A DNA stretch of 64,000 nt from Polyangium fumosum (GTDB taxonomy: Bacteria; Myxococcota_A; Polyangia; Polyangiales; Polyangiaceae): assembly GCF_005144585.1 (NCBI RefSeq), contig NZ_SSMQ01000012.1:62001-126000 (forward strand), written 5' to 3'. The notes beneath the pieces were generated by a model that did no database searches, was not told the origin of the DNA, and worked only from the letters and a program-made list of their open reading frames with translations. The position numbers and the translations under genes are program-made. Shown in pieces: positions 50,896-61,488 of this stretch (position 1 is its first letter; the number at the start of each line of letters is the position of its first letter).

Positions 50896-52743
50896 ATGAG
50901 CATCGGCTCCATTGGCTCCCAGCCTCTGTTCGCAGGCAAGTACCGCCTCATCCGCATGCTCGGCAAGGGCGCGATGGGAGAGGTCTGGCTCGCCGAGGAG
51001 GAAGGGCCGCGCAACTTCCGCCGCCGCGTCGCGGTGAAGCGCCTGCTCGCCGCGGGCGACATCGGCGACATCGCGACCGACTCGTTCGTCGCCGAGGCGC
51101 AGGTGATCGCGCGCCTCGATCACCCGAACGTCGTGCGCCTGATCGAGCTCGGCAACGCGGAGGGCGGGCTCTACCTCGTGCTCGAGTTCGTCGACGGCGC
51201 CGCGCTCGATCGCATCTTCAAGCGCACGGGCACGCTCGCGCCCGCGACGGTCGCGTACATCGGCCGCGAGGTCGCGCGCGCGCTCGAGGCCGTGCACGGC
51301 ATGTGCGACGAGAACGGCAACAACGTCGGCGTGGTGCATCGCGACGTGACGCCGTCGAACATCCTCGTCGCGCGCGACGGCCGCGTGCGGCTCTCCGACT
51401 TCGGCGTGGCGCGCATCTCGGGCCTCGGCGGCGAGAAGACCGAGACCGGCGTGTTCAAGGGCAAACTCCCGTACATGCCGCCCGAGCAGGCGCGCGGCGA
51501 GCCCTTCGACGGGCGCGCGGACGTGTTCGCGCTCGGCATCACGCTCTTCGAGGGGCTCCTCGGGCGCAGGCTGCGCAAAGCCGAGACGCAGACGCAGCTC
51601 CTCATGATGATCGCGAGCGAGCCGGTCGCGCGCGTGCACGAGATCATGCCGGGCGTGCCCGACGCGCTCGCGCACGCGATCGATCGCGCGACGGAGCTCG
51701 ATCCACGCCGTCGCATCGCGGACGGCAGTGAGCTCGCGTATTTGATGGACGAGGCGTTGCGCGCGCTCGGGCCGACGGCCGTGAAGGACGCGCAAGCCGA
51801 GCTCCGCGCGCGCGTCGAGCAGGTGGCGGGCGCGCCTGCCGGCGGATCGAACGCGCCGGGCACGGGGCAAGCGAAGCGGCCGCAAGAGTGGAGCATGCAG
51901 CTCGGCACGGGCGCGCAGCGGCCGAGCGCATTTCCCGTGGAGACGACGCGCTCGTCGGATGCGCCGGGGCAACCCTCGTACGGCACGTACGGGAGCGCGG
52001 CCCAACCCGGGACCAACGCGGGGCGTATCTCGACGTCCGGGCATCACCTCTCGACGATGGGCGCGCCGGGATCGTCGCCCGGATCGAACCCGACGAGCGG
52101 CGGCCTCGGCGTGACGAACGTCGCGAGCTTCGCGGACGCGGGCGCGCCGTCGAGCTTGCAGGCGAGCGGGCGTCGCTCGATGGTCCTGCCCGTGCTCGCG
52201 CTCGCGGGCTTCACGATCCTCGGCGGCGTCGCGGCGTTTTTCGTGCTCTCGCAGAGCGCATCGGGGCCACGCACGGATGCCTCCGCCGTGTCGGCGTCGC
52301 CGTCCGCGGTCGCGCCTGCGCCGACGGCGTCGATCGCGGCTGCGCCGAGCACGGCGGAGCCCGACGCGCAGCCGACGACCTCGGCTTCGGGCGCGACCTC
52401 GTCCACGCCGGCGGCGACGGTGGCGCTGGGGACGGGCGCGCGGACCGTGAATCCGCGGCAAGGCGGGCAAGGGGCGACGCCGACGTCGACCGCGTCCGCG
52501 GCCGTCGAGGAAGCGAACTCGAACGAGCCGGGTACGCTCGTCGTGTCCGTCTCGCCTTGGGCCGACGTGACCGTGGATGGTCGTTCGGTCGGGACCACGC
52601 CGCTCGCGCCGATCTCGCTCGCGCCGGGCCCGCACTCGGTGGTCTTGCGCAACAGCGAGCTCGGCGCGTCGCGCAGCCTGTCGGTCACGATCAAGCCGGG
52701 CAAACCATCATCGGTCCGGGTGGATCTGCGCAGAGCGGAGTAG
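50896..52743 (+). CDS. Transmembrane Ser/Thr protein kinase with extracytoplasmic PEGA domain
   Basis: 615 residues. Kinase domain about 14-285: GKGAMG loop, Lys48, HRDVTPSN (Asp150), DFG (Asp168-Gly170), PPEQ. A long Ser/Thr/Gly-rich juxtamembrane stretch, one helix (VLPVLALAGFTILGGVAAFF, about 435-455), another Ala/Pro/Ser linker, and a C-terminal PEGA domain (GTLVVSVSPWADVTVDGRSV) close it. It probably senses an envelope ligand. It lies in one run with two lipoproteins before and a PEGA-like protein after it. Confidence 0.88.
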   Translation: MSIGSIGSQPLFAGKYRLIRMLGKGAMGEVWLAEEEGPRNFRRRVAVKRLLAAGDIGDIATDSFVAEAQVIARLDHPNVVRLIELGNAEGGLYLVLEFVDGAALDRIFKRTGTLAPATVAYIGREVARALEAVHGMCDENGNNVGVVHRDVTPSNILVARDGRVRLSDFGVARISGLGGEKTETGVFKGKLPYMPPEQARGEPFDGRADVFALGITLFEGLLGRRLRKAETQTQLLMMIASEPVARVHEIMPGVPDALAHAIDRATELDPRRRIADGSELAYLMDEALRALGPTAVKDAQAELRARVEQVAGAPAGGSNAPGTGQAKRPQEWSMQLGTGAQRPSAFPVETTRSSDAPGQPSYGTYGSAAQPGTNAGRISTSGHHLSTMGAPGSSPGSNPTSGGLGVTNVASFADAGAPSSLQASGRRSMVLPVLALAGFTILGGVAAFFVLSQSASGPRTDASAVSASPSAVAPAPTASIAAAPSTAEPDAQPTTSASGATSSTPAATVALGTGARTVNPRQGGQGATPTSTASAAVEEANSNEPGTLVVSVSPWADVTVDGRSVGTTPLAPISLAPGPHSVVLRNSELGASRSLSVTIKPGKPSSVRVDLRRAE

Positions 52744-52751
52744 GGTTTGCC

Positions 52752-54044
52752 ATGAAGAACGGGACGCGGAGCATGGGCGCTCGGCTCGGGCGAGTCGCGG
52801 TGGCGGTGTCGATGTGTGCGGCGCTCGGCGCTGCGGGGACGGAGGCGCGAGGGGAGGATCTCGCGAGCGTCGTGGCGAGGGCGCGCGAGCAGGTCGAGAG
52901 CGGCGCGTTCGCGGACGCGCTGCGCACGCTGAACACGCTGCCGAAGTCGGAGATCCCGCCGACGCTCGCGGTGGAGGCGGGCCTCTTGGAGACGCAGGCC
53001 GCGCTGGTCACGAAGGGCGAGGCGGCGGGCGCGCAGGCGTGCACGAAGGCGATCATCGCGGCGGGCTACGATCCCGAGGTCGCGCGGGATCAGTCGCCGA
53101 AGGTGCGCGCCGCTTGCCGCACGGCCGCGGAGAGCGCGCGGAAAGATCGGATCGAGCGGGCGGGCGTGAAGCTCTCCGATCTCGAGATCGAAGCGCCCGA
53201 GGTGGCGTGGGCGCCTGTGCGGATCTCCGCGACGGCGAGCGTCGCGCCGCCGTGGCTGCGGGTCATCGCGCGGGTTCGATCGAGCGCGATCGAAGGCTCG
53301 TTTGATCTTCCGCTCGCGCCTTCGCCCGACGGGCCTCTGCGCGGCACGCTCGATCCTTCGTTCATCCGGCCGAAGGCGAAGCTCGACATCACGATCGTCG
53401 CGCAGGACAAGTTCGGGGATCTCGCGACGACCGCGCTCACGAAGACGCTCACGGTGCCTGCCCAGGAGGCGATCGTCGCGCTCGGCGACGTGCCGGGCTC
53501 GGCCGTCGTGCTCGTCGACGACAAGCCCGTGGATCCTGACGACGACGGGCGTGTCGCCGTGGAGCCGGGCAAGCACGAGGTCGAGATGCAGGTGGACGGC
53601 GCGACGTCGAGCACGACCGTCACGGTGCAGCGTGGAAGCGTGGCGCGCGTGGCGCTCTCGCCGACGAAGGGCGGCGGCCGGACGTTCGCGTGGATCGCGA
53701 CGGGTTTGACCGTCGGGTTCGGCGCGGCTTCCGGCGTGCTTCTCTACACGGCGGCTTCACGCACGAGCGAGATCGAAGACCTCGCGGCGTTGCGCGAGCC
53801 GGGCACGAGCTTGCCTGCGACGGACTATGGCCAGATCAAGGCGCGCGACGACGAGCGACGGACGTTCCAGACGGTGGGCCTCGGCCTCGCGATCGGCGGC
53901 GGCGTGATGGGCGCACTCGCGCTCACGTTCTGGCTCTTGCCGTCGGGGGGTGGGAAGAAAGCGGTGAAGAAGGACGCGCACCTCGCGCCCGTGATTGTGC
54001 CGTACATCGGGCCGGGGAGCGTGGGTTTGTCGGGTACGTTCTAG
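52752..54044 (+). CDS. Exported PEGA-like protein with two C-terminal membrane helices
   Basis: 430 residues from ATG 52752. Signal peptide ends GTEARGED. Residues 30-110 are helical TPR-like (AREQVESGAFADALRTLNTL). Residues 135-240 look like a beta-sandwich. Residues about 248-300 are PEGA-like (GSAVVLVDDKPVDPDDDGRV). Two helices near 312-332 and 370-392 close it. The build, next to a PEGA kinase (8 bases), is common in Polyangiales. Probably an envelope partner of that kinase. Confidence 0.7.
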   Translation: MKNGTRSMGARLGRVAVAVSMCAALGAAGTEARGEDLASVVARAREQVESGAFADALRTLNTLPKSEIPPTLAVEAGLLETQAALVTKGEAAGAQACTKAIIAAGYDPEVARDQSPKVRAACRTAAESARKDRIERAGVKLSDLEIEAPEVAWAPVRISATASVAPPWLRVIARVRSSAIEGSFDLPLAPSPDGPLRGTLDPSFIRPKAKLDITIVAQDKFGDLATTALTKTLTVPAQEAIVALGDVPGSAVVLVDDKPVDPDDDGRVAVEPGKHEVEMQVDGATSSTTVTVQRGSVARVALSPTKGGGRTFAWIATGLTVGFGAASGVLLYTAASRTSEIEDLAALREPGTSLPATDYGQIKARDDERRTFQTVGLGLAIGGGVMGALALTFWLLPSGGGKKAVKKDAHLAPVIVPYIGPGSVGLSGTF

Positions 54045-54057
54045 GGGAGAAACGCCG

Positions 54058-54909
54058 ATGTCCGAAGGCCCGCTCGTCACGGTGGATTGGCTCGCGGCGC
54101 ATGCGTCCGATCCGCGCGTCGTCGTCGTCGACGTGCGCTGGTATCTCTCGGGCAAGCGCGGCGTCGATGCGTACGACGCGGGCCACATCCCCGGCGCGTC
54201 GTTCGTGGATCTCGACGCCGAGCTCGCGGGGGATCCGGCGCGAGGCCCCGGCCGTCATCCGCTGCCCGCGTTGCAGACCTTCGCGGCGCTGCTCTCGCGC
54301 CTCGGGGTCACCGAAGATTCGATCGTCGTGGCCTACGACGATGCCGGCGGTGCGATCGCCGCGCGCATGTGGTGGTTGCTCCGCTACTTCGGGCATCGAG
54401 GCGGCCGGGTCCTCGACGGCGGCATCGGCGCCTGGATCGCGGCGGGGCATTCGCTTGAAATGGACCGTCCTCGCGTGACGCCCGCGCCGCCGCTCGCGCT
54501 TCGGCCCGGCGGCGCGCCCGTCGTGGACAAAGCCGACGTCGCTCGCCTCGTTGTGCTCGGCGCGCCGGGGTCCGTCGTCCTCGATGCGCGGGCTCGCGAG
54601 CGGTACGAGGGCCGATCCGAGCCGATCGACGCGCGCGCCGGGCACGTCCCCGGCGCTCGGAGTGCGCCTTTCGTGGAGAACCTCGTGGCGCCTGGCGGGG
54701 CCTTCCTGTCGCGCGAGGCGCTCGCCGCGCGGTACCGGGCGCTCGGCGCGCTCGATGCGAAGAACGTCGTTTGTTACTGCGGCTCCGGCGTCACCGCCTG
54801 CCACGATCTCCTCGCCCTCGTGATCCTCGGCCGTGAGGACGTCGCTCTCTACGAGGGATCCTGGAGCGACTGGGCGCGGGACGCGGCCCTCCCGATCGAG
54901 ACCGGCTGA
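54058..54909 (+). CDS. Sulfurtransferase (tandem rhodanese)
   Basis: 283 residues from ATG 54058 with AGGGGAGA upstream. Two rhodanese folds: the first (about 5-125) has no active Cys, with AYDDAGGAIAARMWW at the loop; the second (about 150-283) has the active loop CYCGSGVTA (Cys241). CGSGVT is the sulfurtransferase type (thiosulfate or 3-mercaptopyruvate to cyanide or thiol). YDAGHIPGASFVDLD and RAGHVPGAR are the family marks. Cytosolic. Confidence 0.9.
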   Translation: MSEGPLVTVDWLAAHASDPRVVVVDVRWYLSGKRGVDAYDAGHIPGASFVDLDAELAGDPARGPGRHPLPALQTFAALLSRLGVTEDSIVVAYDDAGGAIAARMWWLLRYFGHRGGRVLDGGIGAWIAAGHSLEMDRPRVTPAPPLALRPGGAPVVDKADVARLVVLGAPGSVVLDARARERYEGRSEPIDARAGHVPGARSAPFVENLVAPGGAFLSREALAARYRALGALDAKNVVCYCGSGVTACHDLLALVILGREDVALYEGSWSDWARDAALPIETG

Positions 54910-54966
54910 GCCTCGATCCGGCAAGCCCCTTGCGCCGTCGCAACTGCGGTGCTTTGGGGTAGGGCC

Positions 54967-56358
<1,392 letters not shown>

Positions 56359-56367
56359 GGCCCGACG

Positions 56368-56399
56368 AGGGAGCCCGGCCCGCGCGTCCGGGCTCCCTT
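56368..56399 (+). terminator. Hairpin after asnS
   Basis: AGGGAGCCCGG (56368-56378) pairs with CCGGGCTCCCT (56388-56398); loop of nine bases, no real T-tract. Confidence 0.5.
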
Positions 56400-56401
56400 G
56401 C

Positions 56402-56435
56402 GCCGCGCTCGGCACGAATCGAGCGCGGCTTTTTT
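56402..56435 (+). terminator. Intrinsic terminator of asnS
   Basis: GCCGCGCTCG (56402-56411) pairs perfectly with CGAGCGCGGC (56420-56429), loop of eight bases, followed at once by six T (56430-56435). Confidence 0.9.
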
Positions 56436-56445
56436 CTGGTCAATT

Positions 56446-56480
56446 ATGTGCATGGGTGCAAAGATGCCAATCGTGCACAT
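56446..56480. promoter_or_regulatory. Inverted repeat at the MarR start, possible operator
   Basis: ATGTGCA (56446-56452) and TGCACAT (56474-56480) are exact inverted repeats separated by 21 bases and cover the several possible ATG starts of the MarR gene. A location between terminator and coding region suits autoregulation. Confidence 0.45.
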
Positions 56481-56943
56481 GAAGGCCGATGACCGCCGAG
56501 CGCTCCGGGAGAGCATCCGCGTCACGCGGATGGCGTCGGCGCGCGACTTCCTGATCGAGGCGATCTCCTCGCTCGACGAGGTCGAGCTGACGCTCCTGCA
56601 GCTCGGCGTGCTCCTCCTGCTCGAAGACGGCGCGCCGCGCACGTTGAAGGAGCTCGCGGAGCTCGTCGGCCGTTCGCCATCGGCGACGAGCCGCCTCGTG
56701 GATCAGCTCGTGCGGCGCAAGCTGCTCCTTCGCGAGGAGGATCCCGAGGATCGGCGCGCGCGGCGCGTCACGCGGAGCCCACGCGCGGCGCGGCTCGTGG
56801 CGGAGCTGCTCGATCGCCGCACGGACGTGCAGATCAAGATGATGGCGGCGCTCTCGGACGAGGAGCGCGCGCTCGTACTGCGGGCCTTCGTCATCCTGGG
56901 CGAGGCCGCGCAACGGATGACGAAGAAGGAGGTCCGACGATGA
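56464..56943 (+). CDS. MarR-family transcriptional regulator
   Basis: 159 residues from ATG 56464; in-frame ATGs at 56446, 56452 and 56479 are alternatives and none has a clear Shine-Dalgarno. The winged helix is plain: LKELAELVGRSPSATSRLVD then LVRRKLLLREEDPEDRRARR (wing). MarR proteins usually repress a neighbouring resistance or catabolic gene until a small ligand binds. Its TGA overlaps the ATG of the phosphotransferase gene, so both are coupled and the enzyme is the likely target. Confidence 0.85.
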   Translation: MPIVHMKADDRRALRESIRVTRMASARDFLIEAISSLDEVELTLLQLGVLLLLEDGAPRTLKELAELVGRSPSATSRLVDQLVRRKLLLREEDPEDRRARRVTRSPRAARLVAELLDRRTDVQIKMMAALSDEERALVLRAFVILGEAAQRMTKKEVRR

Positions 56944-59615
56944 CGACAGAAGGCACGGTGCTCCCGCTCGCGGCGCTCGATCGATCCTCGCTCCCCATCG
57001 CCGGCGGAAAAGCGGCGAACCTCGGCGAGATGATCCGCGCCGGGGTGCCGGTCCCGCCGGGATTCGTCCTGACGACCTCCGCGTTCCGCGCCGCGGCGGA
57101 AGCGGCGGACATTGGCCCGAAGCTCGAAGCGCTCGCGGGCACCGAGCCGAGCGATCGCGCCCGGCTCGCGACGCTCGCGGCCGAGATCCGCGCGGCGCTC
57201 TCATCCGTGACCGTGCCCGACGCGATCGCCGAGGCGTGCGTCCGCGCGTACGACGTCGAGCTCGGGGGCGCGGCCGTGGCCGTGCGCTCGTCGGCCACGG
57301 CCGAGGATCTGCCGGACGCGAGCTTCGCCGGGCAACAGGACACCTACCTCGGCGTGCTCGGCAAGGAAGCCTTGCTCGACGCCGTTCGTCGCTGCTGGGC
57401 GTCTCTCTTCACCGAGCGCGCTGTCGTCTACCGCGCGGATCGCTCGATCGATCCACGCGACGTGTCGCTCGCCGTCGTGGTGCAGCGCCTCGTGCATGCG
57501 CGCGCGGCGGGCGTGCTTTTCACGGCGAACCCCGTGACGGGGCGGCGCCGCGAGGCGGTGATCGACGCGGCGCCGGGGCTCGGCGAGGCGGTCGTGAGTG
57601 GCGCGACGAACCCCGATCACCTGGAGGTCCGCGTCGATACGGGCGAGATCGTCACGCGCCGCCTCGGGGACAAACGGGTCGTGATCGAGGCGCTTCCCGG
57701 CGGAGGGACGCGCCACGAAGAGCGCGCGGACGGCTCGGCGGAGGCTTGCATCTCCGACGCGGAGGCGCGCGCGCTCGCGGCGATGGGCGCGCGCGTCGAG
57801 GCGCATTACGGCGCGCCGCAGGACATCGAGTGGGCGATCGATCCCGAAGGAAAGATCCTCCTCGTGCAGTCACGCCCGATCACCACGTTGTTCCCGATCC
57901 CCGTGGGCCCGCTGTCGAAGGACGGCGATCTCCGCGTCCTCTTCAGCTTCAACGTGGCGCAGGGCGTGTTCCGGCCGTTCTCGCCGATGGGTCTGCAGTT
58001 CTGGCGCGCGTTCGCAGGCGTCGCGTCGCGTGGTCTCGGCTTGTGGGACGGCGAGCCGCTCGACGGTCCACCCATCTACGCCGTGGGCGCGAGCCGGCTC
58101 TTCCTCGACATCACCGCGATCTTGCGAGATCCGCTCGGTCGGCGTGTCGCCGCGTTCGCCTTGTCCAGGATGGAGGCGCGCAGCGGCGTCGCCGTTCGCG
58201 CGGTCCTCGATGATGAGCGGCTCGGCGTCGTGGAGACGCCACGCTGGAGGATCGCGCGTGCGGCGTTCCGCGCGCTCGCGCGAACACGCGCGCCCGTCAC
58301 GCTCGCGCGTGCCCTTCGGGAGCCCGACGCCGTGCCCGGTCGTATCTCCGCGAAGGTCGACGCCGCGATCGCGGTGGGCGAGGTGCCGGGAGGGTCACCG
58401 CCCTCCGCGTATCTCGACGCGGTCGAGCGCATGATCCGGGAGGGCGTCGCTCCCTTCCTCTTCACCGCGATCCCCAGCATCGTCGGCGCGCTCGTGAGCA
58501 TGCTCCTCTTCCGTCGCGCGCTCTCGGGCCTGATGACCGAGGACGAGGTGCACACGTTGCTCCGATCGCTCCCGAACAACCCGACGACGGAGATGGATCT
58601 CGAGCTCTGGTCGCTCTCGCGCCGCGTGGGTGCAGACCCGGCATCGCGGAGCGTGCTCGGCGAGGAGGCTCCGGCCGCGCTTGCGAAGCGTTACGCCGAT
58701 CGATCCCTGCCGGCCGTGCTCCAGCGCGAGCTCGGAGCGTTCCTCGCGCGCTGGGGCGCGCGTGGCGTCGCGGAGATCGATATCGGTGTGCCGCGTTGGC
58801 GTGACGATCCGACGCACATCCTCGGCAGCCTCGCGAACTACCTCTCGCTCGGCGACGATGCGTCGCCGCCGGACGTGGCCTTCGAGCGTGGCGCGCGCGA
58901 GGCGGAGCGAAAGGCGGAGGAGCTCGTGGAGCGAGCGCGCGAAAAGGGCGCTCTGCGCGGCGGGGTCGCGCGGTTCGCGGTGCCACGCGTACGCAGGCTC
59001 CTCGGCGCGCGCGAGGCGCCGAAGTTCGGGATCGTGCGCATCCTCGCGCACGCGCGCTCGCTGCTGCTTCAGGCGGGCCGGCTGCTCGTGCAAGAAGGCA
59101 AGCTCGCCGCCGAGGACGATGTGTTCCTCCTCGACCTGCGCGAGCTGCGCGCCGTCACCGGAGGCACGGATCTCCGCGCGCTCGTGGCCGAGCGCCGCCG
59201 CATGATCACGCAGGAGCTCGGCCGCAAGCACGTCCCGCGGATCCTGCTCTCGGACGGCATGGAGCCCGAGACGATGGCCGCCGCCGCGTCGGGCGAGGGA
59301 GGTTTGTCGGGTACGCCTGCCTCCGCGGGGCGTGTCACGGGCAAGGCGCGCGTGGTGCTGGATCCGGTGGGCGCGAAGATCGAGCCCGGCGAGATCCTGG
59401 TGGCGCCCTCCACGGATCCCGGCTGGACGCCGCTGTTTTTGACGGCGGGCGGGCTCGTGATGGAGATGGGCGGGAGCATGTCGCACGGCGCGGTGGTCGC
59501 GCGCGAGTATGGGATCCCGGCCGTCGTGGGCGTCGCTGGCGCGACGGCGCGGATCACGACGGGGCAGCGGATCACCGTGGATGGAGGCGCGGGGCGGGTG
59601 GGGGTCGAGGCGTAG
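56940..59615 (+). CDS. Rifampicin phosphotransferase-like enzyme (PPDK_N + PEP-utilising His domain)
   Basis: 891 residues. Residues about 10-320 are a PPDK_N ATP-grasp (GGKAANLGEM, VAVRSSATAEDLPDASFAGQ, LLVQSRPIT). A middle helical part (about 330-780) is family-variable. The last 90 residues are the swivelling His domain with MEMGGSMSHGAVVAREYGIP (His849). The TIM barrel of PEP synthase and PPDK is absent, and length and order match rifampicin phosphotransferase (ATP + drug to drug phosphate, AMP and Pi). The true substrate could be another antibiotic or metabolite. Coupled with a MarR gene. Confidence 0.82.
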   Translation: MTTEGTVLPLAALDRSSLPIAGGKAANLGEMIRAGVPVPPGFVLTTSAFRAAAEAADIGPKLEALAGTEPSDRARLATLAAEIRAALSSVTVPDAIAEACVRAYDVELGGAAVAVRSSATAEDLPDASFAGQQDTYLGVLGKEALLDAVRRCWASLFTERAVVYRADRSIDPRDVSLAVVVQRLVHARAAGVLFTANPVTGRRREAVIDAAPGLGEAVVSGATNPDHLEVRVDTGEIVTRRLGDKRVVIEALPGGGTRHEERADGSAEACISDAEARALAAMGARVEAHYGAPQDIEWAIDPEGKILLVQSRPITTLFPIPVGPLSKDGDLRVLFSFNVAQGVFRPFSPMGLQFWRAFAGVASRGLGLWDGEPLDGPPIYAVGASRLFLDITAILRDPLGRRVAAFALSRMEARSGVAVRAVLDDERLGVVETPRWRIARAAFRALARTRAPVTLARALREPDAVPGRISAKVDAAIAVGEVPGGSPPSAYLDAVERMIREGVAPFLFTAIPSIVGALVSMLLFRRALSGLMTEDEVHTLLRSLPNNPTTEMDLELWSLSRRVGADPASRSVLGEEAPAALAKRYADRSLPAVLQRELGAFLARWGARGVAEIDIGVPRWRDDPTHILGSLANYLSLGDDASPPDVAFERGAREAERKAEELVERAREKGALRGGVARFAVPRVRRLLGAREAPKFGIVRILAHARSLLLQAGRLLVQEGKLAAEDDVFLLDLRELRAVTGGTDLRALVAERRRMITQELGRKHVPRILLSDGMEPETMAAAASGEGGLSGTPASAGRVTGKARVVLDPVGAKIEPGEILVAPSTDPGWTPLFLTAGGLVMEMGGSMSHGAVVAREYGIPAVVGVAGATARITTGQRITVDGGAGRVGVEA

Positions 59616-59630
59616 CCCGCCCGCGCGGCG

Positions 59631-61055
59631 TCACTTCGTCTCGCTGAGCTTCTTCACGTGCTCCAGCACGCGCGTGTGGATCGCGTGGATCGCGCTGTCG
59701 GACCAGAACGCCCAGTACACGTTCGGCGCCATTTCGAGCTCGTACCACGTCGTCCCTTCGAGCCGCGTCCGCCCGCCCGGCAGCTCCGTCAGCAGGAACT
59801 GCCCTCGCTTGGACCTCAAACTACCGTCGAGGTGCGGCGCGTGCACGTACTGGAACGGGCTCCACTCCTTCATCGCGTGCGGCTGCTTCGATACGTCGAA
59901 CGCGAGCCGGTGCGGCTTGTCCCAGACCGTGATCGGCTCGACGAACGGGCCCGTCGAGAACTCGCAGTACCGCACGGCGCCCACGCCTTCGCCTTCGAGG
60001 CGCGCCCGCACCGGGTAGGCGATCCCCGTGTGGAAGAACCATTCCGAAGGCGGCGCGAGCTCGCCGAAGCCGATGACGTTTTCCCACACGCGATCCGGCG
60101 GTGCGTCCACCTCGATCACCGTCTTCACCTCGCGCAGATCCGGCTGCACCACCGCCGCCTCCGCGCCCACGAGCCCCGGCAGCGCCAGCACCGCCGCGGC
60201 CGCGTGCGTGTGTGGCGTCTTCGCCTGCAGCGCGATCGCGCGACCCAGGATCGCGCCGATCACCGCCACCACGCCCGCGATCGGCGCGGCCATCAAGAGG
60301 CACACGAGCCCCTCCAGCGCGAACAGGAGCATCGCCCCGCCCGTGATCGCCACGGACAAACACGCGACCGCGACCGCGCGCTTGAGCGACTGCGGCGCCT
60401 CGCGGTTCAGGAGGAACGAGCTCACCGCGCCCATCACGAACGGCGTCACGAAGAAGAGCGACAGGCCGTAGAGATCCAGCGCATACACGCTGAGGCCCGC
60501 CATCCCGAGCCCCACCGCGACGGCTGTTGCGACGCCGAGGAGCGCGCTCCGCAGCGAGCCCTCGATCTTCGTCTGGATCCTCTCCTGCGGCCCGCCTGCA
60601 CGGTAAGGCGACGTCGGATCCGCCTTCCACGTGTCCCCGCGCTCCGGGAGCCCTGCGAGCACGAGCATCACGAGGTAGTTCAGCGCCGGCACGAGGAACG
60701 TGAGGCCGAACCATGGCGACAGGCCCGCGTTCGCCGCGCGCCGGATGCTCATCGAGATCCCGATCCACAGGAACGGCAGCGTCGCGACCGCGAGCACCAC
60801 GAAGAGCCACGACGGCGCGTCCGGAATGCTCTTCATACGCAACGTGAGCGCCGGGCTCAGGTACGCGAGCGGCGACCACAAGACGCCCGACGCGAGATAC
60901 ACGAGGAGCGTGTCGAGGCCGTACTTGAGCGCCATCAACGTGACGCCCGTGAGCAGATAGGCGCGCCGACCGACAGGCGCTTCGAGGCCAAACCAGAGCC
61001 TCGCCACCTCGCGCACGCGGGAGCGTGGGCGGGACGAGGGAGGGGTGTCACTCAT
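59631..61055 (-). CDS. DUF805-like membrane protein fused to an SRPBCC domain
   Basis: 474 residues from ATG 61055. The first 165 residues have DUF805 features (APVGRRAYLLTGVTLMALKY and then SIRRAANAGLSPWFGLTFLV). More helices follow (about 185-305). The C-terminal 140 residues form a START/SRPBCC fold (EVDAPPDRVWENVIGFGELA, and DKPHRLAFDVSKQP), a hydrophobic-ligand pocket. I do not know a described protein with this fusion. It is 7 bases downstream of the HIT gene. Possibly lipid or membrane-stress related. Confidence 0.7.
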   Translation of the reverse strand: MSDTPPSSRPRSRVREVARLWFGLEAPVGRRAYLLTGVTLMALKYGLDTLLVYLASGVLWSPLAYLSPALTLRMKSIPDAPSWLFVVLAVATLPFLWIGISMSIRRAANAGLSPWFGLTFLVPALNYLVMLVLAGLPERGDTWKADPTSPYRAGGPQERIQTKIEGSLRSALLGVATAVAVGLGMAGLSVYALDLYGLSLFFVTPFVMGAVSSFLLNREAPQSLKRAVAVACLSVAITGGAMLLFALEGLVCLLMAAPIAGVVAVIGAILGRAIALQAKTPHTHAAAAVLALPGLVGAEAAVVQPDLREVKTVIEVDAPPDRVWENVIGFGELAPPSEWFFHTGIAYPVRARLEGEGVGAVRYCEFSTGPFVEPITVWDKPHRLAFDVSKQPHAMKEWSPFQYVHAPHLDGSLRSKRGQFLLTELPGGRTRLEGTTWYELEMAPNVYWAFWSDSAIHAIHTRVLEHVKKLSETK

Positions 61056-61062
61056 GCGCGCA

Positions 61063-61488
61063 TTATGCGGGAGATCGCAGCGCCGTACGTAGCGCCTCCG
61101 CGACACGCGCCATCGCTTCGTCGCTCTCGTATTTCGCGCGAGGCCAGAAGAACCCCCGCAATCCATCCTTCTTGCGGCGCGGCACCACGTGCACGTGCAG
61201 GTGCGGCACGCTCTGGCTGACCTTGTTGTTCATCGCCACGAAGGAGCCGTCCGCCGAGAGCGCCGGCTCGATCGCACGGGCGATGCGCTGGGCGGCCCCG
61301 AAGAGCGGAGCGATCGAGGGCGCGGGCAGGTCGAGCAGCGTCGAGACGTGGGCGCGGGGGACGACGAGGCAATGGCCCAGGAACAGAGGGCTGCGATCGA
61401 GGAACGCGAGGACCTCGGGTTCGTCGAGCACGAGCTGGGCCGGAAGCTCACCGGTCGCAATCCGACAAAACGTGCATGCCTGGGTCAT
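61063..61488 (-). CDS. HIT-family nucleotide hydrolase
   Basis: 141 residues. HIT motif PHLHVHVVPR (His96, His98, His100), N-terminal CTFC (Cys5, Cys8) as in zinc-bearing HinT/Fhit relatives and GHCLVVPRAH as conserved lead. Such enzymes cleave AMP-lysine, adenosine 5'-phosphoramidates or dinucleoside polyphosphates. The last part has FFWPRAKYESDEA. Divergent from the response regulator gene by 132 bases. Confidence 0.9.
   Translation of the reverse strand: MTQACTFCRIATGELPAQLVLDEPEVLAFLDRSPLFLGHCLVVPRAHVSTLLDLPAPSIAPLFGAAQRIARAIEPALSADGSFVAMNNKVSQSVPHLHVHVVPRRKKDGLRGFFWPRAKYESDEAMARVAEALRTALRSPA

Noticed and set aside
50785-52635. Minus-strand frame of about 616 codons opposite the PEGA kinase
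   Set aside because: Arg/Ala/His-rich composition, no motif, fully antisense to a gene with complete kinase motifs.
56940-59615. PEP synthase or PPDK as target of the regulator at 4381
   Set aside because: No C-terminal PEP/pyruvate TIM barrel and no TxHA Thr next to the catalytic His, so PDRP is not expected to act on it.
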